Assembly (NCBI GenBank): GCA_964495085.1
Contig: CAZBUK010000116.1
Coordinates: forward strand, 1 to 9,443
Length of the DNA: 9,443 nt
DNA from: CAZBUK01 sp964495085
GTDB lineage: Bacteria; Bacteroidota; Ignavibacteria; T3Sed10-11
Direction of reading: 5' to 3'
In this document: one piece after another, positions 5,780 through 9,443 of the stretch
Layout of the letters: every line of letters begins with the position of its first letter
Position numbering within the stretch: position 1 is the stretch's first letter
Position numbers and translations under genes: made by a program
The notes under the pieces: model-generated
The model's input: only the letters and a program-made list of their open reading frames with translations
What the model was told of the DNA's origin: nothing
The model's database searches: none

Positions 5780-7684
5780 TCAGACTTTCCTGCTAAGCTT
5801 TTTGTTCGAATGATGGTGTTCAAGCCATAATTCGAGGAACAATAATAACCAGAGCGACTTGATCTTATGTTGCGCAAATAAGCCGCGGATGGCAGATGTG
5901 TTGAAATATTCCGAGATAAACGAACTATCGTCTAGAAGACGATCCTCGACAACGTTGCGTTTATTTCCGTTGACGGAAAACCAGGTTAGTGTCGGGGGCG
6001 TAAATCCCATTTTCCTTCGATAAATGAAGTCCTCTCCAAAATCCCGTTCCAGCAGTTTTTTCAGGAGATATTTACCCGTATACCCGGATTTATTTCTCTT
6101 CCTGAGATTGATGGTATGGGGTATCCTGCAGGCGAATTCAGCGACGTCTTTATCCGTTAGCGGCGTCCTGACCTCGAGTCCGCTCATCATACTCGCAATA
6201 TCGACCTTCGGCAGCAAGGCCGACGGCAGAGCGGTCTTTATCTCGATATACTGGGCCATATGAACGGATGACAACCCGGCGATTCTGTCGGATACTGCGT
6301 CGAATACGGAGGGAACCGATCCGGGTATGTCCCCCTTGCGAAATTCGGGTCTCCACAATCTGCTTCGCCAATCGGAATCGAGCGATTGTACGTGTGCGAG
6401 CCATGATTCAATGGATTGATCGAATTTCACAAAGTAATCAGCGGGATACCTCTCAGGACGAAGGTGGTGCATCAAGGGGTATATTATCTTCTTCCAAAGG
6501 GGAAATCTCTTATAAAACTCAGGAAATTCACCTCTCACGAGATTCATCCACCGCTCATACACGATATAACCTGCGAAAAATTCATCGCCCCCATCGCCCG
6601 AGAGCGCTACGGTGACAGAGCCGGATGCGAAACGGGAGAGATAGTACGTGGGAATGCACGAATCGTCTCCGAACGGCTCGCCGTAGTGCTTTACCAGCTC
6701 CGGGAGAATGTCGATTGAATGATGAGAAACTATCTCCGAATGATGTTCAGTGCGGTATTTCTGTCTGACAATTTCTGCATAAGGCAACTCCGAATATATG
6801 TCCTCATCGAATCCGATGCTGAAAGTTTTCGGGGTATTGCTTCCCTGCAGTTCGGTCATGTACTTTACGATGACCGTCGAATCGATACCTCCCGAGAGGA
6901 ACGCACCCACGGGTACATCGGCGATGAGATGCTTTTTGACGGAATCGCGAAGGAGCGAATCCAGTTCTTCGAGCCAGTCGTTTTCCGATCTGTCGTTCTC
7001 GGGCCGGAATTCGAGATCCCAATAGGGTTCGATATATTTAATATCGCCCCCGAAATCGACCGCCATCCGATGCGCCGGAAAGAGTTTGAATGCTTGCCGG
7101 TAGACGGTCAGCGGAGGTGGAATATAATGAAGATGCAGGTATTGATCGAGCGCCTGGAGATTCAGCGTCGAATCGAAACCGGGCAGCTGCAGTAAACCCT
7201 GAAGTTCGGATGAGAAGGCGAATAGATCGTTGTCGGAGTAGTAGACGAGAGGTTTGATGCCGATATGATCCCGCGCCAGAAATATTTCATTACGGTTCTG
7301 ATCTACAATCGCGAATGCAAACATACCTCTGAACCGCTCGACGCACGTTTTCCCCCATTCTTCATATGCGTGAATTATTACCTCTGTGTCCGAGTGGGTT
7401 TTGAACCGATGGCCCTTTTGTTCCAGCGCCTTTTGAAGCTCCCTGTAATTATAGAGCTCCCCGTTATATGTGATCCAGACCGTATCGTTTTCATTCGACA
7501 TCGGTTGCTCACCCGTTTCGAGATCGATAATTGCAAGTCTCCGATGTCCGATCGATACGTTCCGGTGTGTATATACGCCCTGGCCATGCGGTCCGCGATG
7601 CGCAAGCGCCGCCGTCAGAGCGTTCATCATCATGGGATCGGCGGGAGCGCCGTTCTTGTTGAGAAAGCCGATTATTCCACACAT
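5780..7684 (-). CDS. Glutamine-hydrolysing asparagine-synthetase-type amidotransferase (AsnB family)
   Basis: A 634-residue two-domain enzyme. The N-terminal class II glutamine amidotransferase domain is complete: Cys2 (MCGIIGF), R49 in HRRL, YNGELYN at 73-79 (Asn74, Glu76), SDTEVI at 98-103 and RDHIGIKPL at 138-146. The synthetase domain has the pyrophosphate loop SGGIDS (264-269), FSIGFDE (288-294) and LSGDGGDEFFAGY (361-373). Family chemistry: glutamine is hydrolysed at Cys2, ammonia passes through an internal tunnel, and an ATP-activated carboxylate is amidated. The length (about 630) and sequence style match the AsnB subgroup found in exopolysaccharide and PEP-CTERM/exosortase loci more than housekeeping AsnB (about 550). 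By context the substrate may be a sugar carboxylate or another cell-surface component, but ordinary asparagine synthesis cannot be excluded. The ATG start has no strong Shine-Dalgarno. It is preceded by an 89-nt gap with a possible promoter and followed after 6 nt by a GT4 gene. Confidence 0.95.
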   Translation of the reverse strand: MCGIIGFLNKNGAPADPMMMNALTAALAHRGPHGQGVYTHRNVSIGHRRLAIIDLETGEQPMSNENDTVWITYNGELYNYRELQKALEQKGHRFKTHSDTEVIIHAYEEWGKTCVERFRGMFAFAIVDQNRNEIFLARDHIGIKPLVYYSDNDLFAFSSELQGLLQLPGFDSTLNLQALDQYLHLHYIPPPLTVYRQAFKLFPAHRMAVDFGGDIKYIEPYWDLEFRPENDRSENDWLEELDSLLRDSVKKHLIADVPVGAFLSGGIDSTVIVKYMTELQGSNTPKTFSIGFDEDIYSELPYAEIVRQKYRTEHHSEIVSHHSIDILPELVKHYGEPFGDDSCIPTYYLSRFASGSVTVALSGDGGDEFFAGYIVYERWMNLVRGEFPEFYKRFPLWKKIIYPLMHHLRPERYPADYFVKFDQSIESWLAHVQSLDSDWRSRLWRPEFRKGDIPGSVPSVFDAVSDRIAGLSSVHMAQYIEIKTALPSALLPKVDIASMMSGLEVRTPLTDKDVAEFACRIPHTINLRKRNKSGYTGKYLLKKLLERDFGEDFIYRRKMGFTPPTLTWFSVNGNKRNVVEDRLLDDSSFISEYFNTSAIRGLFAQHKIKSLWLLLFLELWLEHHHSNKKLSRKV

Positions 7685-7728
7685 TGAGGGATGATCCGCA
7701 TAATTCCTAATTGTCCGGAAATGGGTGC

Positions 7729-7758
7729 ATTATACCGATACCCCGGAACCGATGTATC
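7729..7758 (-). promoter_or_regulatory. Possible promoter upstream of the AsnB-type gene
   Basis: On the minus strand a perfect TATAAT (7729-7734) lies 18 nt downstream of GATACA (7753-7758, 3 of 6 against TTGACA). Initiation near 7722 would leave a leader of about 38 nt before the ATG at 7684. The weak -35 element keeps confidence low. Confidence 0.3.
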
Positions 7759-7759
7759 G
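7736..7759. repeat. 6-bp inverted repeat with 12-nt spacer
   Basis: CGATAC (7736-7741) and GTATCG (7754-7759) are exact inverted copies. The right arm overlaps the possible -35 element of the promoter above. It could be an operator or a weak stem-loop; at this length chance occurrence is plausible. Confidence 0.3.
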
Positions 7760-7773
7760 TCGCGCCCCGGATT

Positions 7774-8778
7774 TCATGCACCGATTGCAATTTTAATTCT
7801 ACGCGCAGCTTTTTTGATCGATTGAATCGGAAATAAAATATATGCAAGAGGGGGAAACAATCCGGCGAGTTGACGCCTGGTCGGATAATATCGATACCGG
7901 AACCTCTTCCAGACGATAGAAAATGAAACCGACCGGTTCCACCACGTATCAGCCCGAAGGGCTTCCTGGTACATTCGTTCGGCGGATGTTTTCATCGCGA
8001 GCGGCCGCAGGGGTTCGCTACCGTTACTTCTCCCGACGAGTGAGCATGCAAGTTCCGCAAGATCAATGGAGTTTTCGCACCATTGGACGATCTTTGCACG
8101 CTTGCCGAACGAACCTTCGGTTACCCGAAAGCTGGCAAGTACATCGGGCACATCGATTCTATCGGTTTTGCTTATCAGCATAAACTGGGCTGCGAGGTCG
8201 GCGAAGAAGTGGTATTTTTCCTGGAACCCGCCTACTTCTTTCAACTTTTCGGTATTGAACAGCATACTCGGAAGAAAGAGGAGTATGTGTCTCCGGTACC
8301 ATTCCGCGATGAATTCATATGCCGACATACCCGTGCAATGATTCTTCTTTTGGAGGAGCTGATTCCCCTGCATGTCTATCTCTCTCGCACCTGCGATGAT
8401 GATCCCCTTGTCGCTTGCATAACCGGAATACCTCAGGCAGGTCTCGACGAAGTCCGGATCGATAAGGTCGTCGTCATGGAGCATGAGAAAATAGGTTCCC
8501 CGGGCTTCCTGGAGACAGAAATTCATATTCGGAATTGCGCCGATATTCTTCTCCTGCCGGACATATCGGATACGTTTGTCATTATAACCGAGCACGAGCG
8601 GACCCGTATTGTCGGTCGAGCAGTTATCTGAGACGATGATCTCGAGGTTCCGGTATGACTGATTGAGGACGCTCTCGAGAGCCTGCTTCAAAAAGGAATC
8701 AGCCCGGTTATAGGTCGGGATGCCGACCGTAACGAGAATATCGCTCCTAGCGTTTATTTCTTTCACAGCGATTCCCAC
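7774..8778 (-). CDS. GT2-family (GT-A fold) glycosyltransferase
   Basis: A 334-residue family 2 glycosyltransferase, inverting by family rule. Nucleotide-binding strand VTVGIPTYNRADSF is at 16-29, SVLNQSYRNLEIIVSDNCSTDNT at 36-58, and the metal/nucleotide motif LHDDDLID at 100-107 supplies the DxD-type aspartates (102-104). FLPSMLFN (168-175) and EVGGFQEKYHFFADL (181-195) are the usual acceptor-side segments. The C-terminus (about 305-334) is a hydrophobic stretch followed by KKAARR, which could seat the enzyme on the inner membrane; no multi-span domain is present. The listed start is GTG at 8776-8778, giving a 16-nt overlap with the acyltransferase. An alternative GTG at 8764-8766 (Val5) forms the classic GTGA overlap with that gene's stop and leaves the domain intact; either could be used. 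Sugar specificity is not readable. Confidence 0.92.
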   Translation of the reverse strand: MGIAVKEINARSDILVTVGIPTYNRADSFLKQALESVLNQSYRNLEIIVSDNCSTDNTGPLVLGYNDKRIRYVRQEKNIGAIPNMNFCLQEARGTYFLMLHDDDLIDPDFVETCLRYSGYASDKGIIIAGAREIDMQGNQLLQKKNHCTGMSAYEFIAEWYRRHILLFLPSMLFNTEKLKEVGGFQEKYHFFADLAAQFMLISKTDRIDVPDVLASFRVTEGSFGKRAKIVQWCENSIDLAELACSLVGRSNGSEPLRPLAMKTSAERMYQEALRADTWWNRSVSFSIVWKRFRYRYYPTRRQLAGLFPPLAYILFPIQSIKKAARRIKIAIGA

Positions 8779-9410
8779 AACCCTGTTTGCTTATTCCAAC
8801 GCTTGATGACCTTTGCCGGGGAACCGACGGCTATCGAGTGCGGGGGAATGTTCGAGGTCACCACGCTGTTTGCACCGATTATCGAACGCTCCCCGATCTC
8901 GACTCCCGGTAATAGCACCACGTTCTGCCCGATCCAGCAACCATTACGGATGCGGATCGGCGCGATTTGGGAGATGCCCTGGTATTTATATGGAACATCA
9001 GCCCGATCGTATCCATGCATGCCGTCGCAGATAAAAACATTCGACGCGAACATCACGTCGTCTTCGATGATAATTTCCCTGAAGGCAACGACCTGCAGCG
9101 AGGCGGTTGAGGTTACCCGGTTTCCGATCCTGATGCTCGATTCGAAGGTCTGTTCGACGTGGTCGCCTCCCGGGTGCCGCATCCAGCCGCGCGGATATTG
9201 TGCCTGGGCCTCCAGGATTGCTCCGGGTCCCAGACCGACGTTCTCGCCGAGAAATATTCTGTCGGGATTGGAGATTCTGAACGGCGGCATTATCTGAGAA
9301 TTCGCCGGTGACGTTGCGAATGCGGGCAGTGTATTGTTCTGTTGCGGACGATCCAGAAACGGAACGATAAATTTTCGAACGACCCTCCGGACGAATTTTT
9401 TCAATATCAT
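8763..9410 (-). CDS. Left-handed beta-helix (hexapeptide-repeat) acyltransferase
   Basis: A 215-residue protein of the WbbJ/WcaF/CatB-like group that transfers acetyl or a similar acyl group from acyl-CoA, probably to a sugar of the polysaccharide. Isoleucine-patch hexapeptide repeats run from about 50 to 69 (IFLGENVGLGPGAILEA) and 93 to 187 (IRIGNRVTS, IIIEDDVMFAS, IRIRNGCWIGQNVVLLPGVEIGERSIIGANSVV). The loop with the likely catalytic base is ICDGMHGYDR (127-136, His132). It ends in the family-typical HSIAVGSPAKVIKRW (191-205). The N-terminal 20 residues are basic and amphipathic (KKFVRRVVRKF), suggesting membrane contact. About 24 residues (69-92) interrupt the helix between early coils. 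The ATG start has GGAG about 11 nt upstream. It overlaps the GT2 gene downstream and sits 3 nt after a possible upstream stop, so it is inside an operon. The acyl donor and target sugar are inferred only from family. Confidence 0.93.
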   Translation of the reverse strand: MILKKFVRRVVRKFIVPFLDRPQQNNTLPAFATSPANSQIMPPFRISNPDRIFLGENVGLGPGAILEAQAQYPRGWMRHPGGDHVEQTFESSIRIGNRVTSTASLQVVAFREIIIEDDVMFASNVFICDGMHGYDRADVPYKYQGISQIAPIRIRNGCWIGQNVVLLPGVEIGERSIIGANSVVTSNIPPHSIAVGSPAKVIKRWNKQTGLWESL

Positions 9411-9413
9411 CTG

Positions 9414-9443
9414 TTATGCGGCTCCATCCATTATTTTTCCGAT
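9414..9443 (-). CDS. Possible 3' end of an upstream gene
   Basis: On the minus strand the last 30 bases can be read as nine codons (IGKIMDGAA) and a TAA at 9414-9416, ending 3 nt before the acyltransferase ATG. The tight spacing matches the rest of the locus, so this may be the tail of the preceding operon gene. Nine codons are too few to identify anything, and the open frame could be chance. Confidence 0.3.
   Translation of the reverse strand: MGKIMDGAA

Larger units (their letters stand above)
7685..7773. other. 89-nt gap between the GT2 and AsnB-type genes
   Basis: The gap contains a possible promoter and an inverted repeat (listed separately). No convincing intrinsic terminator with a T-run is visible after the GT2 stop codon, and no small coding frame with a ribosome binding site stands out. 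Confidence 0.6.

Noticed and set aside
6719..7195. 158-codon plus-strand open frame
   Set aside because: It is antisense to the AsnB-type gene across conserved motifs, with no independent domain signal.
7265..7687. 140-codon plus-strand open frame
   Set aside because: It is antisense to the amidotransferase domain of the AsnB-type gene and only mirrors its codons.
7729..7773. Intrinsic terminator after the GT2 gene
   Set aside because: The inverted repeat has only 6 bp, a 12-nt loop and no following T-run on the minus strand.
8083..8631. 182-codon plus-strand open frame
   Set aside because: It lies wholly antisense to the GT2 gene, whose motifs are clear. Its translation shows no family features, so it is a shadow frame.

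Overview
This window is the interior of a bacterial surface-polysaccharide (exopolysaccharide, capsule or O-antigen type) biosynthesis locus. Every convincing gene lies on the minus strand, so the locus reads from right to left. G+C is roughly one half by eye. The gene families (LbH acyltransferase, GT2, two GT4 glycosyltransferases, two asparagine-synthetase-type enzymes) are typical of Gram-negative and related bacteria, but the sequence alone does not fix the phylum.

In transcription order: (1) a possible 3' end of an upstream gene at the right edge (9414-9443); (2) a left-handed beta-helix acyltransferase (8763-9410); (3) a GT2 glycosyltransferase (7774-8778) overlapping gene 2; (4) a complete glutamine-dependent asparagine-synthetase-type amidotransferase (5780-7684), after an 89-nt gap with a possible promoter; (5) a GT4 glycosyltransferase with a TTG start (4532-5773); (6) an unrecognised 548-residue protein whose middle looks alpha-helical-toroid-like (2872-4518); then a 116-nt gap with a possible promoter, an imperfect palindrome and a 14-bp tandem repeat; (7) a WcaL-like GT4 glycosyltransferase, also with a TTG start (1469-2755); (8) a second asparagine-synthetase-like protein (1-1467) that runs off the left edge. 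Spacings within the two gene groups are 13 nt or less or overlapping, apart from the 89-nt gap, so one or two operons are likely.

The GT2 and GT4 enzymes probably add successive sugars to a lipid-linked repeat unit. The acyltransferase probably O- or N-acylates a sugar. The amidotransferase could amidate a carboxylated sugar or another acid. The most unusual point is the pairing of a complete AsnB-type enzyme (Cys2 present) with a paralogue that has lost the Cys2 nucleophile and altered other family motifs, together with an unknown toroid-like protein. No flippase, polymerase, nucleotide-sugar gene, transposase, tRNA, rRNA or CRISPR is visible. There is no stretch over 300 bases without a gene once the edge-truncated gene at 1-1467 is recognised.
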